Source: Actinoalloteichus_B caeruleus
GTDB lineage: Bacteria; Actinomycetota; Actinomycetes; Mycobacteriales; Pseudonocardiaceae
Assembly (NCBI RefSeq): GCF_000718005.1
Contig: NZ_JODV01000001.1
Reading direction: 5' to 3' (one strand)
Length of the DNA: 64,000 nt
Made by a program: the position numbers and the translations under genes. Of this stretch, positions 1 through 8,609 are shown in pieces. Position 1 is the first letter of the stretch; each line of letters opens with the position of its first letter. Under the pieces are notes generated by a model. The model saw only the letters and a list, made by a program, of their open reading frames with translations, made no database searches and was not told where the DNA came from.

Positions 1-1440
1 GTTCTCGACCGGGACGAAACCGTCCGGTGTCGCCAGGTCGCTGACCTTGAAGTTCGGGTAGCCGCCCTCACCGCCGGTGTCCGCCAGCGCCGAGTTCACC
101 TCGTTCGCCGGGGCGGCGACGATCCCGTTCCCGTGGGTGTAGACCAGGTGCCGGTTGATCCAGTTCCGCTGGTTCTCGGCCAGGCCCTCGGTGTTGATCT
201 CCCGCAGGGCAACGATGTAGTCCTGCGTCTCACCGTCGATCGTGTAGCGGTCGATGTCGAGCTTGTCCGGGAAGCCGTAGAAGTTCCGGCGCTGCTGGAG
301 CTGCGTGAAGGTCTGGGTCAGGATGTTCGGGTCGAGCAACCGGACGTTCGGGATCGTCGCGGTGTCCTCGCGCAGGTCCGCCGGTTCGAGGTCGCTCTGC
401 CCCTCGTAGTCGATGTAGTTGATGTCGTCGATGCCGTACGCGGCCCTCGTCGCCTCCATGTTGTTCGCGATGGAGGGCGCCTCCCGCTGGTTGGCGTTCG
501 GGCGGACCGAGAACTGCTCGAGCGCCGCGGGCCACAGCGAGCCGAGCAGCACGCTGGACACGACGAGCAGGGCCGTCGCGATGGCCGGCCACTGGAGGTT
601 GCGGCGCACCGCGCCCACGAAGAAGGCCGCGGCGCAGAAGACCGCGATGCACAGCAGGATCAGCTTCGCCGGCATCACCGCGTGCAGATCGGTGTAGGTG
701 GCGCCGACGAAGTTGTCGTTGCGCTCCGAGGTCAGCAGGGCGAACCGGTCGAAGTAGTAGGCGACCGCCTTGAGCAGGACGAAGACGCCGGCCAGCACCG
801 CGAGCTGGACCTTGGCGGCGCCGGTCAGGTCGCCACCCCGCCCGGCGAGCCGGATGCCGCCGAACAGGTAGTGCGCCACCAGCGCGCCGACGAACGCCAC
901 CGCCACCGCGACGAACGCCCAACCGAGCAGCCACTGGAAGAACGGCAGCTGGAACGCGTAGAAACCGATGTCCCGCTGGAACTGGGGATCGGTCACCCCG
1001 AACTCGCCGCCGTTGAGGAAGAGCTGCACCGCCTGCCAGTTGCCCTGGCCAGCGACACCGGCCACGATGCCCACGAGGACGGGGATACCGAAGGCGAACA
1101 GCTTGATCCTGGCCGTCACCGCCGTGCGGTAGCGCGCCACGGGATCGTCGGGACCTGAGGCGGGCACGAACACCGGACGCGACCGGTACGCGAGCCACAG
1201 GCTGAGCGCGAGCACGGTTCCGACCAGAACACCGACCGCCACGAACAGCACGGCTCGGGTGAACAGGACCGTGGTGAAGACCGACCGGAAGCCGACCTCC
1301 CCGAACCACAGCCAGTCCACATAGGTGCTCAACAGCCGCGATCCGCTCAACAGCAACAGCAGCAGCACCGCACCGACAGCGATGAGGATCCGCGCTCGCC
1401 TGGAAAGTTTGGGCATGCCGACGGGACTCCGCATCGCCAC
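1..1440 (-). CDS. UPF0182 family integral membrane protein (C-terminus outside window)
   Basis: The 480 N-terminal residues are present and the reading frame is still open at the window edge, so the gene is partial. After a basic N-terminus there are about seven hydrophobic segments (roughly residues 18-37, 62-85, 115-137, 165-195, 205-230, 255-278 and 282-305), followed by a hydrophilic part containing the words NANQREAPSI and DINYIDYEGQ. This layout, membrane bundle then long extracytoplasmic domain, is that of UPF0182 (Rv3193c type, usually near 950-1000 residues). The biochemical role of the family is unknown. I chose the GTG at 1440 because GGGAGAG lies six bases upstream; in-frame ATGs at 1434 and 1416 are alternatives. 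It diverges from the PPA1309-type gene. Confidence 0.93.
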   Translation of the reverse strand, partial: MAMRSPVGMPKLSRRARILIAVGAVLLLLLLSGSRLLSTYVDWLWFGEVGFRSVFTTVLFTRAVLFVAVGVLVGTVLALSLWLAYRSRPVFVPASGPDDPVARYRTAVTARIKLFAFGIPVLVGIVAGVAGQGNWQAVQLFLNGGEFGVTDPQFQRDIGFYAFQLPFFQWLLGWAFVAVAVAFVGALVAHYLFGGIRLAGRGGDLTGAAKVQLAVLAGVFVLLKAVAYYFDRFALLTSERNDNFVGATYTDLHAVMPAKLILLCIAVFCAAAFFVGAVRRNLQWPAIATALLVVSSVLLGSLWPAALEQFSVRPNANQREAPSIANNMEATRAAYGIDDINYIDYEGQSDLEPADLREDTATIPNVRLLDPNILTQTFTQLQQRRNFYGFPDKLDIDRYTIDGETQDYIVALREINTEGLAENQRNWINRHLVYTHGNGIVAAPANEVNSALADTGGEGGYPNFKVSDLATPDGFVPVEN

Positions 1441-1600
1441 AGCGCACTCTCCCGGGTTGAGGACAAGGGACCAGGGGCCGGACGTGACCACACCGGGGTG
1501 GGGTGTGCGGTCCGTCCTGCGATGTCCAACTCTACGTGGGCGTCTCGCGCGTTCGGAGCCCCCCGTCGTGGGGTCCCCTCCCGACCGGAACGATGGACCC

Positions 1601-2131
1601 GTGGACGCAGAACACGACGCAGAACTGCCCCGGTCGCTGCCAGCCGCCGCTCGGGAGGTGGAGGAGTTCGTGGCCTCCGGGGGCTGGGACCAGCCCATCC
1701 AACTGTTCGCGCTGGTCAGCACCAGTGCGTTGTTGGCGAGGGAACCCAACCTGGTCGGTCAGGTTGACCCCGGGTCGACACTGACGCCGATCGCGCAGGA
1801 CGCCCTGCCCGACGGTGACCTCGCCGAGGCGCTGTCCGGGATCGAGTGGCCCGACGCCGTGGATGGCTGCGCGTTGGCGCAGGAGATCGTGGTGCTGCCG
1901 CCCGGCGCGGACGGCGCGGAGTCCGAGGAGGGCCTCGCCGTCAGCCCGGAGGAGGCCGCGAACCACCCGGAGCGCCGGGAGGCACGCCTGGTGGCGGCGG
2001 TCCTGCGCGACGGCTCGGCGGCCTGCGTGCTGCGGCTTCGGGCGGACGACCTCGTGCCCGAGGAGATCGTCGAGCACCCGGAGCTCGCCCCGAACCTGGT
2101 CACGGCGTTGCGGGCGACGCTTCGCCCCTGA
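1601..2131 (+). CDS. PPA1309 family conserved protein
   Basis: This is a 176-residue acidic soluble protein with no signal peptide or membrane segment. The N-terminal word REVEEFVASGGWDQP and the following LFALVSTSALL match the PPA1309-like actinobacterial family, which sits beside the UPF0182 and PDZ/Lon-type genes in many genomes. No enzymatic motif is visible and its function is unknown. The GTG at 1601 is chosen because the conserved part starts soon after it and the sequence upstream in the same frame is arginine-rich and unlike the family. The gene is convergent with the protease gene downstream, with 18 bases between the stops. Confidence 0.82.
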   Translation: MDAEHDAELPRSLPAAAREVEEFVASGGWDQPIQLFALVSTSALLAREPNLVGQVDPGSTLTPIAQDALPDGDLAEALSGIEWPDAVDGCALAQEIVVLPPGADGAESEEGLAVSPEEAANHPERREARLVAAVLRDGSAACVLRLRADDLVPEEIVEHPELAPNLVTALRATLRP

Positions 2132-2149
2132 GCGGCGGCGGCCGGACGG

Positions 2150-3211
2150 TCAGTTCGGGGAGCAGTCCGGTGGCTGTTCCCCGGCGCGGACCTGGCGCAG
2201 GGCGTCCACCGCCCCCTCCAGGGTCTCGACCTCCACGAGCTGGAGGCCGTCCGGCGCGTTCGCGACGGCCTCGGCGCAGTTGCCCGTCGGCACCAGGAAG
2301 ACCGTGGACCCGATGTCCTTCGCGGCGCGCATCTTGAAGCTGATGCCGCCGATCGGCCGGACCGCGCCCTGGGTGGTGATCTCGCCGGTGCCCGCCACGT
2401 GGGTCCCGCCGGTGATCTCCCCCGGGCTGAGGGTGTCGATGATCGCGAGGGCGAACATCAGCCCGGCGGAGGGGCCACCGACCTCGTCGAGTTCGATGTC
2501 CACGTCGAAGTCCACGTCGGGCTGGTCGAGGGGCGCGACGCCGAGGTACCCGCTCTCCCGGTCGTCCCGGGCCCCGAGTTCGACGGTGAGGTCCCGCTCC
2601 ACGCCGTCCCGGCTGATGACGATGTCCACGCGGTCCCCTGGCGCGGTGTCGGCCAGCGACTCCACCACCGCCTCGGCCGAGTCCGCGTCGACGCCGTTCA
2701 CCGTCACCAGTTCGTCCCCGGGTTCCAGGACGCCGTCGCTGGGGCCGTCCCCGAACACCTCACCGACCAGGACCTTCCTCGGGTAGCCGAGGTAGAGCAG
2801 CGCGGCGGTCTCCGCGCTGCTCTGGGATGCGGTGAAGGACTGCCTGTTCTCCTGCTCGATCTCCTCGCGGGTGCGGTCCGGCGGGTAGTACTCCTCGCGG
2901 GGCGCGAGCGCGTAGTTGCCACTGGCCCACAGCCCCAGGGCGCCGAACAGGGTCACGTCCGTCGTGAGCTGCACGGTCGTCAACCGGAGTTCGCCAGGGT
3001 CGGGTTCCGCGCCCGTCTCACCGGGGAGCGCGTCCCCCTCCTCCAACAGCGGCGGCGGAGCCACCTCGCCGCTGGTGGCCACCAGACCGAGGGTGTCGTA
3101 GGTGTGGCCCGGGCCGAGGGCCACGTAGGGCACGGTGACGAAACCCCCGAAGGCGGCGAAGACGCCGACCAACGCGACACTCACCAACAGGGACCAAGTA
3201 CGGCGGCTCAC
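2150..3211 (-). CDS. PDZ domain-containing membrane-anchored Lon-type (S16) serine protease, YlbL family
   Basis: The predicted product (353 residues) has one N-terminal membrane anchor (about residues 5-27), then VPYVALGPG and a PDZ domain (GVLEPGDELVTVNGV, near residue 170). The C-terminal S16 protease domain carries the Ser of GGPSAGLMFA (near 247) and the Lys of GGISFKMRAAKD (near 290), the Ser-Lys dyad of Lon proteases. No ATPase domain is present. It resembles the YlbL/Rv3194c family and probably cleaves envelope proteins on the outer face of the membrane; substrates are unknown. The start is uncertain: GTG 3211 begins the conserved SRRTW anchor, while GTG codons at 3241 and 3238 would add about ten residues. 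Confidence 0.92.
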   Translation of the reverse strand: MSRRTWSLLVSVALVGVFAAFGGFVTVPYVALGPGHTYDTLGLVATSGEVAPPPLLEEGDALPGETGAEPDPGELRLTTVQLTTDVTLFGALGLWASGNYALAPREEYYPPDRTREEIEQENRQSFTASQSSAETAALLYLGYPRKVLVGEVFGDGPSDGVLEPGDELVTVNGVDADSAEAVVESLADTAPGDRVDIVISRDGVERDLTVELGARDDRESGYLGVAPLDQPDVDFDVDIELDEVGGPSAGLMFALAIIDTLSPGEITGGTHVAGTGEITTQGAVRPIGGISFKMRAAKDIGSTVFLVPTGNCAEAVANAPDGLQLVEVETLEGAVDALRQVRAGEQPPDCSPN

Positions 3212-3297
3212 GAGGGCCCAGCCTACGGAACGGGTCACCACCGACCCCGGCGGACCGATCCCACGCTGGTCGGCCCATGCCGCGTACGGTTGACGGC

Positions 3298-4707
3298 ATG
3301 ACCGATCTACCCTTCGGGTTCAACTCGCAGGATCCCGATGACCGTGGGAAGCGCGACGATCCCTCGGGCCGGTCCGGAGGCGAGTCGCCCTTCGGAGTCG
3401 GTCCCGGGGGGATGCCGGGCTTCGACATGAGCTCGTTGGGCCAGATGCTCAGCCAGCTCGGCCAGATGCTCAGCCAGGCCTCGCAGCACTCCAGCGGGCC
3501 GGTGAACTACGACCTGGCCAAACAGCTCGCCCTCCAGCAGATCAACAGCGGGGGTCGGGACCAACCGCCATCGGCCGGACAGCACGACGCGACGACGGAG
3601 GCGTTCCGGCTGGCCGAGCTGTGGCTGGACCCGGTCACCACCTTCCCGGTCGGCGCCCAGAGCGTGCGCACCTGGTCAGCCAAGGACTGGGTCGACAGCA
3701 CCCTCCCGACCTGGCGGCGCCTGTGCGACCCGGTGGCGCGCCAGGTGTCCTCGGCCTGGACCGACATGCTGCCGGCGGAGGCGAAGCAGAACGCGGGTCC
3801 CCTGCTGTCGATGCTCGGGCAGATGGGGGGCATGGCCTACGGCTCCCAGCTGGGCAGCGCCCTGGGGCAGTTCGCCTCCGAGGTGCTCACCTCGACCGAC
3901 ATCGGGCTGCCGCTGGGAGAGCCGAGGACGGCCGCTCTCCTGCCGAGCAACATCGACCGCTTCACCCAGGGCCTGGACCGCCCGGCGAACGAGGTCCTCG
4001 TCTTCCTCGCGGCCCGCGAGGCCGCTCACCTCAGGTTGTTCTCCCACGTGCCGTGGCTGCGCCAACGGCTGCTGGCGACCGTCGAGGAGTTCGCCCACGG
4101 GATCAGGGTCGACCCGAACGCCATGGAGGAGCTGGCGGGCAAGGTCGACCCCAGCAACCCCGCCTCCCTGGAGGAGGCGATGCGCTCGGGCCTGCTGGAA
4201 CCGCGCAGCACTCCGGAGCAGAAGCAGGCGCTGACCAGGCTGGAGACCCTGCTCGCGCTCATCGAGGGCTGGGTCGACCTGGTGGTCGGCGAGGCGTTGG
4301 GCGATCGGCTGCCCGGGGCGGACGCGCTCCGGGAGACGCTGCGTCGCCGCCGGGCGAGCGGAGGCCCCGCCGAGCAGGCCTTCGCGACCCTCGTGGGGCT
4401 GGAACTGCGTCCCCGGCAGCTGCGGGCGGCCGCCACGCTGTGGCGGGGGCTCACCGACCGGCACGGCGTCGAGCAGCGGGACTCGGTGTGGAACCACCCC
4501 GATCTGATGCCCACCTCGGCTGACCTGGACGATCCCGTCGACTTCGTGGAGCACTTCGGTCGTGCCTCCTCCGAGTTGGACGACCCGCTCGCGGCGCTCC
4601 GCCGCGCGGAGGAGAGCGCGGCGGCGGGGGACGCGTCCTCCGGCGGCGAGGAGCGGACCGACGACGACCAGGACGACCAGGGGCGGGGCGGCGGCGAGCG
4701 GCCCTGA
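3298..4707 (+). CDS. DUF2342 zinc-dependent metalloprotease-like protein
   Basis: This 469-residue soluble protein starts with MTDLPFGFN, typical of the Rv3195 family (DUF2342, often annotated zinc-dependent metalloprotease or F420-biosynthesis associated). A glycine/glutamine-rich N-terminal part (SSLGQMLSQLGQMLSQ) precedes the conserved helical domain. The motif AAREAAHLRLFSHVPWL near residue 240 supplies the EAAH pair seen in the family in place of a classical HExxH, and LIEGWVDLVVGEALG further on supplies another conserved Glu. The last 50 residues are acidic and disordered. The substrate is unknown. An upstream in-frame ATG at 3277 would add seven residues; 3298 fits relatives better. 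Confidence 0.9.
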   Translation: MTDLPFGFNSQDPDDRGKRDDPSGRSGGESPFGVGPGGMPGFDMSSLGQMLSQLGQMLSQASQHSSGPVNYDLAKQLALQQINSGGRDQPPSAGQHDATTEAFRLAELWLDPVTTFPVGAQSVRTWSAKDWVDSTLPTWRRLCDPVARQVSSAWTDMLPAEAKQNAGPLLSMLGQMGGMAYGSQLGSALGQFASEVLTSTDIGLPLGEPRTAALLPSNIDRFTQGLDRPANEVLVFLAAREAAHLRLFSHVPWLRQRLLATVEEFAHGIRVDPNAMEELAGKVDPSNPASLEEAMRSGLLEPRSTPEQKQALTRLETLLALIEGWVDLVVGEALGDRLPGADALRETLRRRRASGGPAEQAFATLVGLELRPRQLRAAATLWRGLTDRHGVEQRDSVWNHPDLMPTSADLDDPVDFVEHFGRASSELDDPLAALRRAEESAAAGDASSGGEERTDDDQDDQGRGGGERP

Positions 4708-4716
4708 CACCCGGTG

Positions 4717-4754
4717 GCCCCGGGACGCCCGGCCCGGCGGGGCCGTCCCGGGGC
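4717..4754. terminator. bidirectional hairpin terminator between convergent genes
   Basis: A perfect 11-bp inverted repeat, GCCCCGGGACG and CGTCCCGGGGC, encloses a 16-base loop. It lies directly after the DUF2342 stop and before the stop of the convergent M48-type peptidase. There is no T-tract, as is common for terminators in very high-GC actinobacteria. Confidence 0.6.
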
Positions 4755-4779
4755 GCGACCACTCCTGACCGGAGCGCGC

Positions 4780-5343
4780 TCAGTCGACGGGCGCCGAGTC
4801 GTCGGCGGGTTCGATGGCCAGCCCCGCCGCCGCGCTGACCCCTTCCAGGAAACCGATCGCGCGTTCGGCCCTCGGGTAGCGGTGGACCAACCGCCAGAAG
4901 TCCTCCCCGTGGCCGGGCACGAGCAGGTGGGCCAGCTCGTGCACGAGGACGTAGTCGAGCACCCAGGTGGGCATGTCCCGGAGTCGCTCGCTCACCCTGA
5001 TCGTGCCCTCGGCCGGGGTGCAGGAGGCCCAGCGGGTGCGCATGGGTGGGACCCAGCGGACGCTGGCGGGCTCGGGGCATTCGGGGAGGTGACGCCCGAG
5101 GAGGTCCCGGGCGCGGACCGCGAGCGACGCGTCGGACTTCCGGGCGCGTGACCGCCGCCTGCTCTCGCCGCGTTCCAGCCGCCGCAGCATCTCCCGCACC
5201 CAGCGTTGCTCGTCGGCGGCGGAGAGCCGGGCCGGCACCAGCACGACCACCTTGCCACCCTCGCGGAACGCGGTGACGGTGCGCCGCCGGCGCGCGCTCC
5301 TCCTGACCTCCACCTCGGGCGGGGCCATCCCCGCTGGCGGCAT
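4780..5343 (-). CDS. YgjP-type (DUF45/M48-like) metallopeptidase
   Basis: The product (187 residues) has the YgjP-like layout. The N-terminal words EVEVRRSARRRRTVTA and GGKVVVLVPARLS are followed by SVRWVPPMRTRWASCTP and the zinc motif VLVHELAHLLVPGHGEDFW, in which HELAH (about 134-138) provides two His ligands and the active-site Glu and the His of GHGEDFW the third ligand. Such proteins are cytoplasmic and of unknown substrate. The start is uncertain: ATG 5343 gives MPPAGM; ATG 5328 and GTG 5382 are in-frame alternatives. The gene diverges from the DUF5679 gene and is absent from this position in the M. tuberculosis order as I recall it. Confidence 0.88.
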   Translation of the reverse strand: MPPAGMAPPEVEVRRSARRRRTVTAFREGGKVVVLVPARLSAADEQRWVREMLRRLERGESRRRSRARKSDASLAVRARDLLGRHLPECPEPASVRWVPPMRTRWASCTPAEGTIRVSERLRDMPTWVLDYVLVHELAHLLVPGHGEDFWRLVHRYPRAERAIGFLEGVSAAAGLAIEPADDSAPVD

Positions 5344-5797
5344 GTCCGGGACCCGCGCCAGCGGGCCGTCCTGGGGGCTCACCACGGCACCACGGTAGGT
5401 CGCCGCCCTGCCCGCGCGTCGCCCGGGCCGGGGGCGCCCGGACCTCGTGGGACTGGCCCGACCAGGCCAACAACGGCCGGGAAACCCCGCCGGCGAGTGG
5501 TCCGAGGTGACCTGTGGTCGCATTGGCCAGCTGCTGACGCACCACTTTCCGCCGTAGGTGCGAGCGCGTACCCCCGACCAGGGGTTCGCCGATCACCCAA
5601 CGTACCGGAAATCGTCGGCCCGCTTGGCGGGCGGAATCGCCGTGACCTGCCAATACTGGACACGCTCCGCGCCGCATACCCGATGACGGAAGCGGCCACA
5701 TATAGCGTGGCTTGACGTCGCCTGGGTGAGCAGAATAGGCCATTCGGCCCAACGAGGTCAGGCGGATTCGGGGCACGTCGAGCGTAGGGAGGCAACC
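5344..5797. other. intergenic region with a promoter and one copy of a 17-bp direct repeat
   Basis: No open frame here resembles a gene. It holds one copy (5605-5621) of CCGGAAATCGTCGGCCC, found again at 6081-6097, a palindromic segment CCCGCTTGGCGGG just after it, and the candidate promoter at 5712-5741. It separates two divergent genes. Confidence 0.5.
5712..5741 (+). promoter_or_regulatory. candidate promoter for the DUF5679 gene
   Basis: TTGACG, a five-of-six match to the -35 consensus, is followed after 18 bases by TAGGCC as a weak -10. The predicted start of transcription would leave a leader of about 50 bases before the GTG at 5798, with AGGGAGG as ribosome binding site. Confidence 0.45.
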
Positions 5798-5950
5798 GTG
5801 GCGGACAGCTACAACGGGTACTGCGTGAAGTGCCGGGAGAAGCGGGACTTCACCGGTACCGTCGAGGAGACGAACGGCCGTCGGATGGCCAAGGGAACCT
5901 GCCCGGTCTGCGGCACGAAGATGACGCGGATCCTCGGCAAGGCCTCCTGA
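5798..5950 (+). CDS. DUF5679 zinc-ribbon protein
   Basis: This 50-residue protein contains two Cys-x-x-Cys pairs, CVKC near residue 8 and CPVC near residue 37, separated by a basic stretch (EKRDFTG, NGRRMAKGT), followed by GTKMTRILGKA. This is the DUF5679 signature, a single zinc ribbon conserved across actinobacteria; its function is unknown and nucleic-acid or protein binding is only an inference. The GTG start is set by AGGGAGG six bases upstream. A strong hairpin follows, so it appears to be transcribed alone. It sits just upstream of the orphan E1-like gene. Confidence 0.88.
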   Translation: MADSYNGYCVKCREKRDFTGTVEETNGRRMAKGTCPVCGTKMTRILGKAS

Positions 5951-5958
5951 TCGCGACC

Positions 5959-5988
5959 CGCCGGGCCCACGGTCACGTGGGCCCGGCG
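5959..5988 (+). terminator. hairpin terminator after the DUF5679 gene
   Basis: A perfect 13-bp stem (CGCCGGGCCCACG and its complement) with the tetraloop GTCA starts eight bases after the stop codon. No T-tract follows. Confidence 0.62.
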
Positions 5989-6160
5989 CTCGCTGACCCC
6001 GGTCGCCCGCACGGCCGGCGGTGCTCGGTACCGGTGCGCGCGGGGGACTCGCCCCGGCGCGACCGCGCGGTGGCGCCGGTCCGGAAATCGTCGGCCCCCA
6101 CCGGCCGCGCCTGTGGACACCGGTTTGCCCGCCGCCGACCCACCCGAGAGCATCACGTCC

Positions 6161-7303
6161 GTGAGCACACCACCGGAGCGGCCAGCCCCGGCCACTCCCC
6201 CTCCGCTCCCCGTTCCGACCCTGCCCCGCGTCCGGGCCGGCCTGCCGGTGCTCCGCCGGGGTACGGCCTCCGTGCAGTTCGGCCTGACCGCTGGTGCGGC
6301 ACTCGTCGTCGAGGGGCTCTCCCCGGCGTTGGTCGCGCTGTGCCTCCGCCTCGACTCCCGCGCCTCCGGCGGAGGCCTGGTCCCCACCCCCCACCCCGGC
6401 GTCGCCCCGAGGGCCGAGCCACCCGCCGCGCTGGCCTTCCTCGACTGGTTGGCGCGGCACGGGGTGCTGGAGGACGCGGGCCCCGCCACGCCCGACCCCG
6501 CCGGTGATCGCGTCCACGCGACGGGGCCTCCTGGCCGCCCACCGGCCCTCCGGGACGCCCGCGTGCTGGTGCGGGGGGACGGCCCGCTCGCGCCGGCCGT
6601 CGCCGTCGAACTCGCGCGAGGCGGCGTGGGCCGGGTACGGGTGGCGGCGAAGGGCACGGTCCGCCCGGAGGACACCACGCTGGGGTACCGGCTCGCCGAC
6701 GTCGGGCGTGACCGCACGAACACGGCGAACGCCCTGGTCGCCGAGGCGGTGCCCGGGGTGCGGACCGGTGTCCTCGCTCCGGGCACCCCTGATCTCGTCG
6801 TGCTGGCGGACGTCCCCCTCCCCGACCCCGTCGCCGTCCGCGAACTGATGGCGGACGGGGTGCCCCACCTGCCCGCACGCGTGTGGGACGGCGTCGGCGT
6901 CGTGGGCCCGCTCGTCGTCCCCGGCCGCACGAGCTGCCTGCGCTGTGCCGACCTCACCAGGACCGACGCCGACCCCTGCTGGCCGCTGCTCGCCGCGCAA
7001 CTCGCCGAACGACCCGTACCGGTGGACGGCTCGACCGGTACGGCGACGGCCGCGCTCGCCGCTTCGCAGTGCCTGCTCGCCCTCGACCGGGGCGCGTCGC
7101 CGCGGATCGACCGCCCACGGGTGTGGAACACGACCTTGGAACTGGACCTGCGGTTCGCGACCCTCCAGGCGCGGGCCTGGGAGCCCCACCCCCGGTGCGG
7201 ATGCCGTCCCGCCGTCGACCGCGCCGGCACCACCCGTTCCGACAAGCCGGCCGAATGGGTGTCGCCGAGTGGCCGTTCCGGGGGACAATCGCCAGGTGAG
7301 TGA
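6161..7303 (+). CDS. orphan E1/ThiF-like, TOMM-type leader-peptide-binding protein
   Basis: The product (380 residues) resembles the N-terminal part of TOMM cyclodehydratases and the Rv3196 family. A proline-rich start precedes a winged-helix-like region (about 25-140). A degenerate Rossmann segment follows (LVRGDGPLAPAVAVELARGG). The C-terminal half carries SCLRCADL near residue 270 and RCGC near the end, four cysteines fit to bind one zinc as in E1-like enzymes. Normal ThiF catalytic features (GxGGLG loop, arginine finger, adenylation Cys) are not seen, so it is probably a scaffold. No YcaO or precursor peptide lies nearby. The GTG at 6161 is chosen over 6113. Its end overlaps the ABC1 kinase start by eight bases, implying coupling. 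Confidence 0.83.
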   Translation: MSTPPERPAPATPPPLPVPTLPRVRAGLPVLRRGTASVQFGLTAGAALVVEGLSPALVALCLRLDSRASGGGLVPTPHPGVAPRAEPPAALAFLDWLARHGVLEDAGPATPDPAGDRVHATGPPGRPPALRDARVLVRGDGPLAPAVAVELARGGVGRVRVAAKGTVRPEDTTLGYRLADVGRDRTNTANALVAEAVPGVRTGVLAPGTPDLVVLADVPLPDPVAVRELMADGVPHLPARVWDGVGVVGPLVVPGRTSCLRCADLTRTDADPCWPLLAAQLAERPVPVDGSTGTATAALAASQCLLALDRGASPRIDRPRVWNTTLELDLRFATLQARAWEPHPRCGCRPAVDRAGTTRSDKPAEWVSPSGRSGGQSPGE

Positions 7304-8609
7304 GATCCCGCGTCGGACCGTTCAGCGCACCGCAAAACTCGCTGGCCTGCCGCTGGGAGCGGCGGGGCGTTTCGCCGCCGGCTGGGGCAAGAGGCTGACC
7401 GGCCGGGACGCCGACGAGGTGAACGCGGAGATCTCGGCCAGGACAGCCGAACAGTTGTTCGCCGTGCTCGGCCAGCTCAAGGGCGGGGCGATGAAGTTCG
7501 GCCAGGCACTGAGCGTCTTCGAGGCCGCCGTTCCGGACGAGTACGCCGAGCCCTACCGCGAGGCGTTGACCAAACTCCAGTCCGCCGCTCCTCCCATGCC
7601 GACGCGGGACGTCCACCAGGTCCTCACCGAGCAGCTCGGCAGCGCGTGGCGAAGCCGGTTCTCGGAGTTCGACGACGTCCCCACCGCCGCGGCCAGCATC
7701 GGTCAGGTGCACCGGGCGACCTGGCACGACGGCCGGGAAGTCGCGGTGAAGGTGCAGTACCCCGGGGCCGGGGAGGCCCTGATGTCCGACCTGCGCCAGC
7801 TCCAGCGGTTCAGCCGCCTCATCCAGGGCATCGTGCCTGGCACCGAGGTGAAACCGCTGCTCACCGAGCTCCAGGAACGGATGTCGGAGGAGCTCGACTA
7901 CCGGGTGGAGGCCGACGCCCAGCGCCGGTTCGTCAAGGCGTACACCGACGACCCGAACGTCCGCGTCCCCCGCGTGCTCGCGAGCGCGCCCCGGGCGCTG
8001 GTCACCGAGTGGGTCGAGGGAACGGGACTGGCCGGGATCATCCGCGACGGCTCCCAGGACGACCGGGACCACGCGGGGACGCAGCTGTCGCTGTTCAACT
8101 TCTCCGCGCCACACCAGGCGGGTCTCCTCCACGCGGACCCGCACCCCGGCAACTTCATGCTCGACGCCGACGGGCGCCTCATCGTGATCGATTTCGGCGC
8201 GGTCGCGCGCCTCCCCGGCGGGCCACCGCCGACCTTCGGTGTGCTGCTCCGGTTGGCCCTCGGCGACGACCCGGAGGAATTACTGCGGTTCCTGCGGGCC
8301 GAACGCTTCCTGGGGCCGAGGACGGAGCTCGCGGCCGAGGACGTCCTGGCCTTCCTCTCCCCCCTGGTCGAGCCACTGCGCACCGAACGGTTCACCTTCA
8401 CCAGGGGCTGGATGCAGGGGCAGGCCGACCGCGTGGGCAACCTGCGGGGGACCGACTTCCGCACCAGCCGCTCGCTGAACCTGCCGCCCGAGTACCTGAT
8501 GATCTACCGGACCACGATGGGTACCACCGCCATCCTCTGCCAGCTGGGCGCGACCGTTGCCGCCCGGCGCATCGTCGGTGACTGGCTCCCCGGCTTCCGC
8601 ACCGACTGA
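7296..8609 (+). CDS. ABC1/UbiB-type atypical kinase (MABP-1, Rv3197 family)
   Basis: This 437-residue protein shows the ABC1 family motifs in order: the KxGQ segment KGGAMKFGQALS (about 61-72), the alanine-rich loop ASIGQVHRA (about 132), the ATP-binding lysine in VAVKVQYPG (about 150), the catalytic segment LLHADPHPGNFML (about 280) and the metal-binding VIDFGAV (about 297). The opening SEIPRRTVQRTAKLAGLPLG matches Rv3197-type proteins, which are linked to macrolide tolerance and lie beside whiB7. No membrane segment is evident. Translation probably starts inside the end of the E1-like gene. Confidence 0.92.
   Translation: MSEIPRRTVQRTAKLAGLPLGAAGRFAAGWGKRLTGRDADEVNAEISARTAEQLFAVLGQLKGGAMKFGQALSVFEAAVPDEYAEPYREALTKLQSAAPPMPTRDVHQVLTEQLGSAWRSRFSEFDDVPTAAASIGQVHRATWHDGREVAVKVQYPGAGEALMSDLRQLQRFSRLIQGIVPGTEVKPLLTELQERMSEELDYRVEADAQRRFVKAYTDDPNVRVPRVLASAPRALVTEWVEGTGLAGIIRDGSQDDRDHAGTQLSLFNFSAPHQAGLLHADPHPGNFMLDADGRLIVIDFGAVARLPGGPPPTFGVLLRLALGDDPEELLRFLRAERFLGPRTELAAEDVLAFLSPLVEPLRTERFTFTRGWMQGQADRVGNLRGTDFRTSRSLNLPPEYLMIYRTTMGTTAILCQLGATVAARRIVGDWLPGFRTD

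Noticed and set aside
6113..6160. Upstream GTG start of the E1-like gene
   Set aside because: It would add sixteen residues with no ribosome binding site; GTG 6161 has GAGAG at reasonable spacing.
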